Of a stretch of 64,000 nucleotides of DNA, positions 16,090 to 25,945 are shown piece after piece. A program made the translations under genes and the position numbers. Below the pieces are notes generated by a model. That model saw only the letters and a program-made list of their open reading frames with translations. It made no database searches and was not told the origin of the DNA. The first letter of the stretch is position 1; every line of letters begins with the position of its first letter. This DNA comes from Ascidiaceihabitans sp047624005 (GTDB lineage Bacteria; Pseudomonadota; Alphaproteobacteria; Rhodobacterales; Rhodobacteraceae): positions 1 to 64,000 of the forward strand of contig JBLHPE010000009.1 of NCBI GenBank assembly GCA_047624005.1. Reading direction: 5' to 3'.

Positions 16090-17121
16090 ATGAGAAAATC
16101 ACTTGCAGCACTTATCGCAACAACAGCGTTCGCAGCCCCAGCGTTTGCTGAAAACCTAGCTGTTGTGGGAAGCTGGTCCAGCCTACCCCTTCACAAACAA
16201 TATGAGGCACCATTTTGGGGCACAACGTTGCCAGAAGCATCCGGTGGCGACTTGACCGTTGAGTTGACGACACACAACCAAATGAGCCTGGGCCTTGGCG
16301 ATATCTACCCCCTTCTTGGCCAAGGTGTGTACGACGTTGCAATGACAGTGGCAGACTATGCCGTGTCCGATGCCCCAGAACTTGAAGGCCTTGATGTGCC
16401 ATTGTTGGCGCTTACAGCCGATGAGGCCCGTGCGATGGTTGATGCGGCCCGTCCAATGGTGTCAGACATCTACCGTGATCGTTTCAACTCCCACGTATTG
16501 GCGATCGCGCCATACCCACCACAGGTCGTTTTCTGCAACCACGAGATTACCAATCTTAGCGATCTAGAAGGTCTAAAAATCCGCGCATCTGGCCGTATGA
16601 CAGCCAAATTGCTTGAAGCACTTGGTGCTGAAGGCGTGAATGTTTCCTTCTCAGAAGTGCCCGGTGCCTTGCAAAAAGGCGTTGTTGATTGCGCCGTTAC
16701 AGGTGCCGGTTCTGGTTACAGCGCTGGCTGGTGGGAAGTGTCCACACACCTGATGCCAATCCCACTTGGTGGTTGGGATCCAGTTGTGACCGCGATCAAC
16801 ATGGACAAGTGGAACAGCCTTGATGCCAAAACCCAAGAGTTGATTTCCACACAGGTTTCTTCCGGCTTTGAAGAACCGGCATGGGCCAGCGCACAAGACG
16901 CATTGGTCAACGACATCGCATGCCTGACGGGCAACGGCGACTGCCCGTCAGGCGACGCACGTTCCATGACATTGGTTGAAGTCAGCGATGAAGACTTTGC
17001 CCGTGCCCGTGATATCCTGACAGGTGAAGTTCTACCTGAATGGGCGGAACGCGCTGGTGCCGAATGGGCCGCACGTTGGAATGATAGCGTTGGCAAAGCC
17101 GTCGGCGTAACAATCAACTAA
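16090..17121 (+). CDS. dctP: TRAP transporter substrate-binding protein (operon 2)
   Basis: This 343-residue protein has a signal peptide ending at APAFA (about residue 20). DctP signatures are LKIRASGRMTAKLLEALGA (about residue 158) and SEVPGALQKGVVDCAVTG. It is not close to the operon 1 receptor in sequence, so it should bind a different ligand. It is preceded by ATGGAGTACTAAAA. The upstream DUF1445 gene points to an amino-acid-derived or hydroxy acid. Confidence 0.93.
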   Translation: MRKSLAALIATTAFAAPAFAENLAVVGSWSSLPLHKQYEAPFWGTTLPEASGGDLTVELTTHNQMSLGLGDIYPLLGQGVYDVAMTVADYAVSDAPELEGLDVPLLALTADEARAMVDAARPMVSDIYRDRFNSHVLAIAPYPPQVVFCNHEITNLSDLEGLKIRASGRMTAKLLEALGAEGVNVSFSEVPGALQKGVVDCAVTGAGSGYSAGWWEVSTHLMPIPLGGWDPVVTAINMDKWNSLDAKTQELISTQVSSGFEEPAWASAQDALVNDIACLTGNGDCPSGDARSMTLVEVSDEDFARARDILTGEVLPEWAERAGAEWAARWNDSVGKAVGVTIN

Positions 17122-17149
17122 GACTGAAAAATCAAGGGACGTACCGATT

Positions 17150-17698
17150 ATGGAACTCACGATGATGCACAGACTGCGGGTAATAAACAAAGGCGTCGCC
17201 CTTATTGTCGGCTTTGGCTTGTTACTTTGCGCAGCTTTTGTGCTGACAGATATCATCATGCGCCAGATCGGTTCGTCCCTTGGCGGCACTGAAGAGATCG
17301 CGGGCTACGCTATGGCGCTCGCGACCTCATGGGGTATGTCCTATACCCTTCTTGAACTAGGACACGTCCGGATCGACCTGTTGCGCAGTCGCGTCCACAG
17401 CTTTGGACGTGCCTTGTTTGATGTCTTTTCTATGATTGTAATGTCCGGTGTGATCATCACAATCGCAATCAAAGCGTGGCCTGTTGTTGAACGCTCTATC
17501 AAGAACGGATCAACGGCCAATACCCCCCTTGAGACACCGCTGCTCTGGGTCCATCTGCCATGGTTCGCAGGCTGGGTTTGGTTTGCACTGATGTCCACAT
17601 TGACTACGCTTGCAGCCCTCAGCTTGGTCCTGAAACGTCGCCACGAAGAAACTGAACAATTCGCTGGTGCCTTCGCCGAGCAGGAGACACTGCAATGA
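17150..17698 (+). CDS. dctQ: TRAP transporter small permease (operon 2)
   Basis: This 182-residue protein has four hydrophobic helices and the motif GGTEEIAGYAMALATSWGM, common in DctQ. It begins 28 bases after dctP, with AAGGGA upstream of the ATG. Its end overlaps dctM by four bases (ATGA). It is the membrane partner of the DctM channel below. Confidence 0.92.
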   Translation: MELTMMHRLRVINKGVALIVGFGLLLCAAFVLTDIIMRQIGSSLGGTEEIAGYAMALATSWGMSYTLLELGHVRIDLLRSRVHSFGRALFDVFSMIVMSGVIITIAIKAWPVVERSIKNGSTANTPLETPLLWVHLPWFAGWVWFALMSTLTTLAALSLVLKRRHEETEQFAGAFAEQETLQ

Positions 17699-18978
17699 TC
17701 GTTTATGTGTCCGCTGGCCTACTTGGCCTCTTAGCCCTGTCCATTCCCGTAGGCATCGTTCTGTTCCTGCTTGGCTTTGGGATTGATGCGTTTTTTTCGA
17801 GCTTTCCACTGACGCGCGGTTTGGGCAATATGGTTTGGTCTTCTTCTAATTCTGCGACGCTGATCGCCATCCCGTTCTTCGTGTTGCTCGGCGAAATCCT
17901 TGTCCGCAGTGGCGTGGCCAACCGCACTTACGCGGCGCTAGATCGCTGGGTGTCATGGATGCCAGGTGGTTTAGTCCACGCAAACATCGCAACCGCCACA
18001 ATGTTTTCGGCCACATCAGGATCATCCGTCGCAACTGCTGCCACCGTCGCAACTGTGGCCATGCCCCAAGCCGAAAAGCTGGGGTACGATCCAAAACTAT
18101 TCTCAGGTGCTATCGCCGCAGGTGGTACGCTTGGGATCATGATCCCGCCCTCTATCAACCTGATCGTTTATGGCTTTCTTACCCAATCCTCGATCCCGCA
18201 GCTGTTCCTTGCTGGCTTAATTCCAGGACTGGCATTGGCCGTTGCCTTTATGGTCGTGACCATGATCATCTGCCTGATCCGTCCTGATTTGGGTGGTGTA
18301 CGCCGGACCTTCCCATTCCCGCAAATGTTACGCGCGTTGGTCGATCTTATCCCGATCCTATTGCTGTTCGGATTGATCGTCGGCACCATCTATCTGGGCT
18401 GGGCCACCCCAACAGAAGCCGCCGCCGTCGGCGTCGCAGGCGCACTGTTGATCGCCTTAGCCTTTGGTGGCGTCTCATGGTCAATGCTGACCCAAAGCCT
18501 GACGGGCACCGTAAAAATCACGTCAATGATCATGCTGATCGTTATAGGGGCATCATTCTTAAATTTCACACTCGCCTCCGCAGGTTTGGGCCGCGAGCTG
18601 ACCGCATTCATGGAAGGGCTTGGCCTAACACCATTCAAGACCATTATGGTCGTGGTTGTCCTATACATCGTGCTGGGGTTCTTCATTGAAACGCTGTCGC
18701 TTATGGTCGTCACCATCCCGATCATTGTGCCGCTGGTCATTGCCCAAGGGTATGATGTGATCTGGTTCGGGATCTTAATGATTGTGCTGATCGAAATGGC
18801 GTTGATCACCCCACCCGTAGGTTTAAATTTGTACGTTGTTCAAGGGGCGCGAAAGTCAGGTAGCCTGAACGAAGTTATGCTAGGCGCAATCCCTTATTGC
18901 CTGACAATGTTGGCAATGGCTTTCTTGTTGATCGCATTTCCGAGCATTGCATTGTTCCTGCCAAACGCGTTGCAATAG
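17695..18978 (+). CDS. dctM: TRAP transporter large permease (operon 2)
   Basis: This 427-residue polytopic membrane protein has the DctM signatures SATSGSSVATAATVATVAMP (about residue 103), GIMIPPSINLIVYG (about 146) and ALITPPVGLNLYV near residue 365. It is translationally coupled to dctQ through ATGA. It is the channel subunit of the second TRAP system in this window. The operon ends at the hairpin at 19016-19049. Confidence 0.95.
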   Translation: MIVYVSAGLLGLLALSIPVGIVLFLLGFGIDAFFSSFPLTRGLGNMVWSSSNSATLIAIPFFVLLGEILVRSGVANRTYAALDRWVSWMPGGLVHANIATATMFSATSGSSVATAATVATVAMPQAEKLGYDPKLFSGAIAAGGTLGIMIPPSINLIVYGFLTQSSIPQLFLAGLIPGLALAVAFMVVTMIICLIRPDLGGVRRTFPFPQMLRALVDLIPILLLFGLIVGTIYLGWATPTEAAAVGVAGALLIALAFGGVSWSMLTQSLTGTVKITSMIMLIVIGASFLNFTLASAGLGRELTAFMEGLGLTPFKTIMVVVVLYIVLGFFIETLSLMVVTIPIIVPLVIAQGYDVIWFGILMIVLIEMALITPPVGLNLYVVQGARKSGSLNEVMLGAIPYCLTMLAMAFLLIAFPSIALFLPNALQ

Positions 18979-19015
18979 GGCCAAGGTCCCGACACGGTAC
19001 AAACTAAATCTACAC

Positions 19016-19049
19016 GACTATGCGGCACCTGATTATGTGCTGCATAGTC
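19016..19049 (+). terminator. Hairpin after TRAP operon 2
   Basis: GACTATGCGGCAC pairs with GTGCTGCATAGTC (one G-T pair) around an eight-base loop. There is no clear T run after it, so it may act as a weak or processing-type end of the transcript. Confidence 0.55.
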
Positions 19050-19518
19050 ATAATTTCTGTGACTTTCCGCCAAGATATTAGCATGGCGTTTCGTGGTCCG
19101 TCGTAACTTCCAGCATGTAATAGCTACAGTAAAAGCCGATTACCTTTTTGGCCTAGCGGCGATTAAGCGGCGCAGGCGAACGTCCATTATCCAGAGTTTT
19201 CTCGTATGAAAATTAGTAAATATTGAGGCGATTGAACGCTTATGTGACACACCGCAATGGAAAAACACCGTGGCATCGGTTAAAAGATGCACACAAGTCT
19301 GTAATCATTGCAGCATCCAACACGCGCTGACTTGGAACTGCCGATCATTCCCACGATGGCCTCTTTCTATTCAACTGTTTCCCACGGACAATTTCTTTAG
19401 ATACATCTTTATGTGAATGAAAAGTCAATGTTCTGCTATGAGAGGCTTATCTGACGAAAAACCTTGTTTCTAAGACGCCGAAATACAATCAGTCTTCAAC
19501 ACCAAAAAAGGAAATGAA
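19050..19518. other. Intergenic region, nothing recognised
   Basis: This is about 470 bases of noncoding DNA between TRAP operon 2 and the small secreted-protein gene. It is more AT-rich toward its right end. I see no tRNA, strong hairpin or open frame of interest. It presumably holds the promoter for the gene at 19519. Confidence 0.5.
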
Positions 19519-19842
19519 ATGAAGTTCAAATTCTTTACCTTAACAATAATTTTTTCTCTTTTTGCTTCGATTGCCACGGCCGAAATGATTGTCATCAATG
19601 GTAGATATTCTGTCGCAAAAGACTCAGTTCGCGGATACTTTTATCGCCAATCTAATAAACAAACAGTTTTTGACGTCAGGTGGAGCGACTGGTCAACCCA
19701 GTACAAGTGTCAAGATATCTATGACGACACCAAAGTCATGGCCGCGTCCCTAAATTTGGCGATACAAATAGGAGAGGCCCGCTCGTTAGACTTCAAAGAA
19801 TATCTGGCCAGTCAGGGTTTTGAAGGCTGCTCAAAATTTTAG
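19519..19842 (+). CDS. Small secreted protein, function unknown
   Basis: This 107-residue protein has a clear signal peptide (MKFKFFTLTIIFSLFASIATA). The mature part of about 86 residues contains two cysteines (YKCQDIYDD and EGCSKF), probably a disulphide, and several aromatic residues. The ATG follows AAAAAAGGAAATGAA, a good ribosome site. Codons are noticeably more AT-rich than in the neighbours, which may indicate recent acquisition. I do not recognise a family. The 270 bases after it, up to 20116, hold nothing I can name. Confidence 0.65.
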   Translation: MKFKFFTLTIIFSLFASIATAEMIVINGRYSVAKDSVRGYFYRQSNKQTVFDVRWSDWSTQYKCQDIYDDTKVMAASLNLAIQIGEARSLDFKEYLASQGFEGCSKF

Positions 19843-20115
19843 ATCGGAGCAAGATATTTCAAAGATATCCTTTCCTCCAATAGTCGTGTCTTGAGGCATC
19901 AAGGAGTTGGAACTGGGAAGTTTTCCTCCAAATTCCCCTTTTGTTTTCAATGACAAATTTTCATTATTTCGATGTGCACGGCTTTGAATCTCGGTGGGTA
20001 CTGTTTGCTGAGAGCGTATTTTGCAATGTCGTGCATACCCGACTGCAAAATTTCGACCCACGCCGGTGAATCCCATTGGAACTGGCAAAGTGTTCTCGTC
20101 TTCGTTGGCTATGCT

Positions 20116-21489
20116 TCACATCCGATAAATTTCGATTTGGCCAGTGCGACCGCGTAAGTCTATTTTGCCATCGGGTGTAAGCTTGGCAAGATCTTCAGCG
20201 TCAAGCGAATAGCCTTCAGCAATAGCCGCCTCAACCAAAGCGCGGCTGACCAACCCCCTGCATCCAACCTGTCTTGTTGCACTTTCCAAGCGGCTGGCAA
20301 TATTCACTGTGTCACCCAGAACAGCAAACTCAAGTCGATCCTTGCTGCCGATATTGCCGATCACCACTGGCCCATAGTGTACGCCAACGGCAAGACGCAA
20401 ATTTCGGCCTTCGCCGGCCTTGCGATTTTTTTGCCAACGATCGAAAGCTTCGGTCATTTCAACAATAGCCCCAAGCGCATTGGAGGCATCCGTGTCGCTG
20501 GGTTCTGGCGTTCCAAATGTGGCCATCAATCCATCACCGATAAACTTATCCAGTGTCCCGTTGTGACGAAAAACCACCTCCGCCAGAAGGCCATGTATCT
20601 CCCGCAGTAGGTCGATGGTTTCGCGCGGCGTATGCTTTTCCGACCAAGCTGTGAAAGCCACAAGATCAGCAAATAAAACTGCTGCGTTATGTTCGCTAGG
20701 GTTTGAGAAAGGATCCGTTCGATCTGCAAGCAACTGGGCCGTTTTCTGAGGGAAATAACGGCCCAGATTTGCACGTTCTTGGGCAAGCCGTGCTTGACGC
20801 AAAGCCACTGCGCGGGACCGCGCCACTGCCAGCGCCAGCAGCCCCGCTACGATCAGTAAAACGACAACTTCTTGTGCCCTGACGCCAATATCGATGAAAG
20901 TTGGTTGAGACTGAGCCGTCATTGCGGCAGCCATACCGGTTTCCGTGCCTAGCTGCCAAACCGTATCAGGCATATTCAGCAACCAACCTATGCCAAAAAT
21001 CCAGCTGAACGCAGCCGAAATGCCGCCCCATAAAACCAATCGTGGCTGATAAACATAGGCCAGACCCGCAAGCAGAATGAAAAAATAGACAAACGTTCCA
21101 AAGCGCAGGATAAATTGGGGTGGGTAGTCCAATGGTACCAACGGGTTGGGGTAGATAACCGTGAAGGCCAAAAGCATGAAATCTGCGGATACAAAGGCAT
21201 ATTGATGCCACGGCTTACCCCAGTTCGATTTGGCAACCAATCAGGCGATCCACCCCAGCACAGCGAATAGAAACAACAAGGCATAGGTCAGAAGTGGGCC
21301 GGGCCATGGGGTTAAATAGGTGACCAGCGGTGCGATCAAGATAAGCGCAATGGTCCTGCCGATAACGGCTGACCTGTGCGCGGCCAGTTCTTCCGAGCGG
21401 AGCGAATGCGCGGCCTCCAAATGAGGGGTATCCGTGTTGGGGGAAATCAAATGGTGACCTCTGCATTGGGCTTTTCGTGATGCTAGCAC
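20116..21489 (-). pseudogene. Class III adenylate/guanylate cyclase with in-frame TGA
   Basis: One reading frame runs from about 21489 to 20116 but is broken by a TGA at 21241-21243. The 82 codons before it encode an N-terminal region with membrane helices (RTIALILIAPLVTYLTPWPGP), ending FLFAVLGWIA. The frame then resumes directly with LVAKSNWGKPWHQYAFV, more helices and a complete cyclase domain. That domain shows FADLVAFTAWS (metal Asp), DKFIGDGLMATFG (second Asp) and VLGDTVNIASRLE. A tryptophan (TGG) would be natural at the stop. A TTG directly after the TGA, with GGGGTGG upstream, could restart a 374-residue form, so partial function is possible. Confidence 0.75.
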
Positions 21490-21792
21490 GTGATCAATCG
21501 GAGTACAGGCCGTGTTTTAATACAATACTGGTTAAGGTTGGCGTTAGTTCAATTTTTTGGCGAAGACATGACAAACCAACAAGCACCCAAATGGATGCGG
21601 CATCCCTGTTTAGAAAGAACAAAAATCAAGGCGTTCTTTGAGCAGTTCAGCTGGTGTATACTTTTGAGAAAAGCGACCATTGGTGCACCTGTATTGAAGG
21701 TAATTTCCCAACTCGACACACCAACTTTCAGCAATGCAGATAACGTCTGCTTCGAGCAACAGATCCAATTACTTGATAAAGTTAACTGCGGC
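21490..21792. other. Gap between MATE and cyclase genes
   Basis: About 300 bases lie between the 3' end of the MATE gene and the 5' end of the cyclase, both leftward. A rightward open frame here (21490-21891) runs into the MATE gene antisense and has no credible protein features. The region presumably carries the cyclase promoter; I see no clear operator. Confidence 0.4.
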
Positions 21793-23202
21793 TCAACGCC
21801 TATGATGCAGCATCTTGAACGACCTTTGATGTTCAGAGAATCCCGCCTCAACGGGCGCGTCAATCTGGTCGCGCTCCGCCTTCTTCATTAAGCGCTCTGC
21901 CAAGATGAACGATGCGATGGCGACAAACACGCCGCCTGCCATTTGTCCGATAAGAACGCCTGACGCTCCCCAATAGTGCGACCCCAGATAGACAAAGGGA
22001 ATGATACCAAGGGTGTTCCGTCCCCAATTCACCCATGTCGAATAGAACGGATGGCCCAAATTATTATAAGCCGCATTGCCCACGAAAATGACACCATTGA
22101 AAATCCACGCCAGTGACAACGGGCCACAGAATAAAAAGATCAGGTCCCGCGCCACGCCTTGTGCATTGAACATGTCGGCAATCGGAGCCCTGAGAAAGTA
22201 CAATATGACCACAACAGGAATGACATAGATGACGATCAGTATCATGCTGCTGTTGAACGCTTCGCGCACGCGGTCATGCTGCTTGGCTCCGAAATTTTGC
22301 CCGATGATTGGTCCGATGGCCCCTGACATCGCAAAAATCAGTGCAAAGGCTATTGGGGTAACACGACCAATGATCGCCATCCCAGCAACCGCTGCTTCTC
22401 CAAATTCTGCAGCGGCACGGGTCACATAGGCCCCGCCTATGGGGGCGGCGATGTTGGCCAGCATGGCAGGGACCGCAATCGCTGCAATAGGTCGAAGATC
22501 ACGGACGATCGCCGCCATGGAGAAGCCAACAAACCCGCCGTAGCGCGTGATGATGAAGTAGATTGCTGTCACCGCAACAGACAGGCGCGCAATGACCGAT
22601 GCCCAAGCGGCCCCTTCCAATCCCATATCCAAAGCGAAGATGAAGATTGGATCAAGGATCGCGTTCACGACACCGGCGATCAAGGTGACCATCATCGATA
22701 ATTTTGCCGCCCCGTGGCTGCGCAAAGCTGCGGATACCACAATCCCGATGAGCAATATTGGCATCGTGGGAATGAGGATTTTCAGATAAGAGACCGCCAA
22801 TTCTTGCGTGTTGCCCACCGCGCCGATCCAGCCCGTCAGCGTATATAGGTTTGCATAGATGACGCTTGCGAAGACAACAGCAAACGCGACCCCCACAACA
22901 AGGACATGCGTCAACAATTCACTCGCGCGTTCGGGCTTATTTTCGCCCAGTGACCGCGCAACCATCGCGCCGCCCGCAATTGCCATGCCAATGCTGATCG
23001 AGGTGGTTAAAAACAATATCGTCCCCGCAAAACCAACCGCTGCCGCCAACTCATCAATGCCAAGCATTGAGATGAACAACATGTCGACCAGATCAACAAT
23101 AAACAAAGCCAAAAAACCAACTGCAGAGGTCAGCGACATCGAAATGATATGCTGAGTGAGGTTGCCTGTCAGAAACTTGGCTTGCCCAGTGTTCTCGGTC
23201 AT
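21793..23202 (-). CDS. MATE family multidrug efflux transporter
   Basis: This 469-residue protein has twelve predicted membrane helices and the two-lobed MATE layout. The start is ATG 23202 (MTENTGQAKFLTG), which overlaps the stop of the KefB-like gene as ATGA, so the two are translated together. Family features are the N-terminal SMSLTSAVGFLALFIVDLVDM and the internal repeat around RDLRPIAAIAVPAMLANI. It exports cationic compounds using Na+ or H+. Coupling with a K+/H+ antiporter suggests a shared ion-homeostasis or stress role. Confidence 0.93.
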   Translation of the reverse strand: MTENTGQAKFLTGNLTQHIISMSLTSAVGFLALFIVDLVDMLFISMLGIDELAAAVGFAGTILFLTTSISIGMAIAGGAMVARSLGENKPERASELLTHVLVVGVAFAVVFASVIYANLYTLTGWIGAVGNTQELAVSYLKILIPTMPILLIGIVVSAALRSHGAAKLSMMVTLIAGVVNAILDPIFIFALDMGLEGAAWASVIARLSVAVTAIYFIITRYGGFVGFSMAAIVRDLRPIAAIAVPAMLANIAAPIGGAYVTRAAAEFGEAAVAGMAIIGRVTPIAFALIFAMSGAIGPIIGQNFGAKQHDRVREAFNSSMILIVIYVIPVVVILYFLRAPIADMFNAQGVARDLIFLFCGPLSLAWIFNGVIFVGNAAYNNLGHPFYSTWVNWGRNTLGIIPFVYLGSHYWGASGVLIGQMAGGVFVAIASFILAERLMKKAERDQIDAPVEAGFSEHQRSFKMLHHRR

Positions 23203-25064
23203 GGTTTTGGCTCTGCCATAATAGCGACCATTTGCGAGGTTATGTCGGCCTCCCAATCTGAGCGGACATCACGGAACTTGGCCATATATTCTTCGTTTTC
23301 ATGTAGTGGAATTGCAGGGTCGTAATGCTCGGCAGCGATCATCATGCTTTTGCGGTCCATTTCGCTGAACACATCAACCATGCGCTCGGCCTGATCGGGT
23401 GTGTGGCCCAACGCCTCAATCGCGGAGCGCCCCATCCGTAAGGAACTGTCATAGGTGTCCCGGACAATATCGCGGCAACCAGCGTGCCATAGGTCATAAA
23501 CGTGGCCGCGATCTACGGCGCGCGCGACAACATGCACATCGGGATAGTTGTGGCTCACGTATTTGGCCAATTCCGTGATTTGATCTTTGCCATCAATCGC
23601 GATCACAAAGAGTTTCGCATCCGCGATACCCGCCGCGCTTAGCAAATCAGGGCGCGTGGCATCACCGTAATAGGCCTGCACATCAAAGGCTTTTAGCATC
23701 TCGAGTTGTTTAGAACTGAAGTCCATCACGGTGGGTTTCATGCCGCTGCCACGCAAAATCCGACTGACGATACCGCCGACACGCCCGTGACCCGCGATGA
23801 TGATCTCGTGTTTCTCGTCTATTTTATCCATCTCGCGATCATCAAAGCCCAAATAACGCGGTGCGATGACACGGTCATAAAGAATGAACAGTGCAGGCGT
23901 CAGCAACATCGACAGCGCCACAATTAACAAAAGCCGATCCGCAAGGTCGCCCGGTATGACCCCATTGGCGACTGTGAAGGACAGCAGCACAAATCCAAAC
24001 TCACCCGCCTGTGCAAGGCCAAGCGCAAACAGCCAGCGATCTGCACCGCCAATTTTGAAAACAACTGCCAAAACATAAAGCACACCAACCTTCAGCGCCA
24101 TAAGACCTAGTGTCAGGCCCACAACCAGCCCAAGATTGTCGAGAAGGAGGCCGAAGTTGATGCCAGCCCCTACAGTCATAAAGAATAGACCCAAAAGCAG
24201 CCCTTTGAACGGATCAATATCGCTTTCAAGTTCATGGCGGTATTCGCTGTTGGCGAGCACCACACCAGCTAGGAACGTCCCCAATGCAGGAGAAAGGCCA
24301 ACAAGCGTCATCAGCAATGCGATGCCAATGACCATCATTAGGGCCGTTGCCACGAACAGTTCCCGCAACTGAGCCGCGGCGATAAAACGGAAAATTGGTC
24401 CAGTCAAATACGACCCCGCACCAATCACCGCACCAATCGCGCCAACCGTGACAAGTGCCGCACCCCAACTGGGCAAACCATCAACAAGACTGATCGATGC
24501 ACCGCCGTGATCGCCCTCAATAGCGCCGTGTGACAAGGCTTCGGTCAGTTCAGGCAAGGCCAGTAACGGGATCAACGCCAACATTGGGATAACCGCAATG
24601 TCTTGGAACAACAGGACCGAAAAGCTGGATTGACCCCCGTCGCTTTTCATCAAACCTTTTTCGCCCAAGGTTTGCAAAACGATCGCTGTAGAAGACAGTG
24701 CCATCACAAGGCCAATCGCCAAGGCAACTGACCAACCAATGCCAAAAGCCATCGCAACTGCCATCACGGCAACCGTCGTTAGGCCGACTTGCCCACCGCC
24801 AAGCCCAAGTAGCTTGGCGCGCATCGACCAAAGCAGTTTGGGTTCCAACTCAAGCCCGACCAAAAACAGCATCATCACAACGCCAAACTCAGCGAAATGC
24901 TGGATCGAAATCACGTCCACATGCAGCAGTGCCAAGATTGGGCTAATGACAATGCCCGCTATCAGATATCCCAGAACAGAGCCTAGCCCCAAGCGGGAGG
25001 CAATCGGCACAGCGATGACGCCTGCGACAAGAAAGATGAAAGCCAAAAGTAGGAAGTCGGTCAT
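23199..25064 (-). CDS. KefB/KefC-type cation:proton antiporter (CPA2) with TrkA-N domain
   Basis: This 621-residue protein has a CPA2 antiporter membrane domain (residues ~1-385; e.g. GVVMMLFLVGLELEPKLLW and ALGTFLAGVVLANSEYRHELE). A cytoplasmic NAD-binding RCK/TrkA-N domain starts at about 408 (IIIAGHGRVGGIVSRIL, a GxGxxG fold). It fits glutathione-gated K+ efflux systems, which acidify the cytoplasm during electrophile stress. No KefF/KefG ancillary gene is adjacent; a MATE exporter follows in the same operon. Confidence 0.93.
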   Translation of the reverse strand: MTDFLLLAFIFLVAGVIAVPIASRLGLGSVLGYLIAGIVISPILALLHVDVISIQHFAEFGVVMMLFLVGLELEPKLLWSMRAKLLGLGGGQVGLTTVAVMAVAMAFGIGWSVALAIGLVMALSSTAIVLQTLGEKGLMKSDGGQSSFSVLLFQDIAVIPMLALIPLLALPELTEALSHGAIEGDHGGASISLVDGLPSWGAALVTVGAIGAVIGAGSYLTGPIFRFIAAAQLRELFVATALMMVIGIALLMTLVGLSPALGTFLAGVVLANSEYRHELESDIDPFKGLLLGLFFMTVGAGINFGLLLDNLGLVVGLTLGLMALKVGVLYVLAVVFKIGGADRWLFALGLAQAGEFGFVLLSFTVANGVIPGDLADRLLLIVALSMLLTPALFILYDRVIAPRYLGFDDREMDKIDEKHEIIIAGHGRVGGIVSRILRGSGMKPTVMDFSSKQLEMLKAFDVQAYYGDATRPDLLSAAGIADAKLFVIAIDGKDQITELAKYVSHNYPDVHVVARAVDRGHVYDLWHAGCRDIVRDTYDSSLRMGRSAIEALGHTPDQAERMVDVFSEMDRKSMMIAAEHYDPAIPLHENEEYMAKFRDVRSDWEADITSQMVAIMAEPKP

Positions 25065-25290
25065 GTGAGATCTTTCTCAAGAAGAATATTCTTAAAGAGA
25101 CGCTATCTCAAGTGAGAACGCAACGCTGACATGTTTAGAGAGGGGTCGCTTTTTACTAACAGGGTCGGCAGAGTTTGAGGTTCGATCTTCTCCTTAGATA
25201 CGGTGAAAGGATGGGATAGTGTTCGTTCCCAAACGTCTCAAACAAAGGCGCATGAAAGCCTTAATAGCACATTTCCGCTGAAAGCTAGAT

Positions 25291-25872
25291 TCATCTAATC
25301 TTCCCGATGCTGCGCAACCGACTCAATGTGACGGGTGTTATTCCTAAGAATGACGCGATCAACGAATGTACGAAAATTTCCTCGTAGTCTGGGTATTTGT
25401 CGCGAAACCAGGCAAGCCGATCAGAACCACCAAGTGCTGCGAGGGCCCATTCTCGATCAACCTTTCGGCCCAATTCTTCTTGCAGAACGCCATTGGCCCA
25501 ATCACGAGCTGGTTCAGACGTAATCATCAAGTCCGTGAGGGCGTTGCTGTCCATCTGCATCACCAAAGTATCGGTTACGGCTTCTACTGAAACGAGGGAC
25601 ATACCGCCGCGCGTGCGGGCAATATTCGGAGTTATGACACATGGCCCAACATACAGCCCGACGCAGACAGCGGTGCCTTCAGGGTCGTAGATGCTACTGG
25701 CCGCGTCGCCTTCTAATATTATGTGTTCTTTGGTTTCGTGCTCTCCTTGCGAAACGATGAGCGCACCCTTTTTTACCAATTTGGGCATCCAGTTAGATGC
25801 AAAATGCTGTGCGCGGATTTTGTCCGATAGGCCCGTCGACTGCATTAGAAATGTAAGCAAATCCATCTTCAA
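25291..25872 (-). CDS. Crp/Fnr-family transcriptional regulator
   Basis: This 193-residue protein has a cyclic-nucleotide-binding-like barrel (e.g. KKGALIVSQGEHETKEHIILEGDAASSIYDPEG). A short C-terminal helix-turn-helix follows: SLIASFLGITPVTLSRLRSIGKIR. It lacks the cysteine cluster of Fnr and is shorter than CRP. A start at residue 3 (ATG 25866) is equally likely. It is divergent from the membrane-protein gene at 25946 with a gap of only 73 bases, which it probably regulates. Confidence 0.85.
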   Translation of the reverse strand: MKMDLLTFLMQSTGLSDKIRAQHFASNWMPKLVKKGALIVSQGEHETKEHIILEGDAASSIYDPEGTAVCVGLYVGPCVITPNIARTRGGMSLVSVEAVTDTLVMQMDSNALTDLMITSEPARDWANGVLQEELGRKVDREWALAALGGSDRLAWFRDKYPDYEEIFVHSLIASFLGITPVTLSRLRSIGKIR

Positions 25873-25945
25873 AAATCCTTATCAAAAGATAATGCGCACG
25901 ATCTAGTTTGTCGGCAAACATTACATTTACCAAGGAGTTTATGAA

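Noticed and set aside
21241..21243. Selenocysteine or programmed readthrough at the cyclase TGA
   Set aside because: No selenocysteine element or cysteine-rich context is visible; a nonsense change of TGG is simpler.
21490..21891. Rightward open frame of 133 codons between the MATE and cyclase genes
   Set aside because: It overlaps the MATE gene antisense, has no family resemblance and no credible ribosome site.
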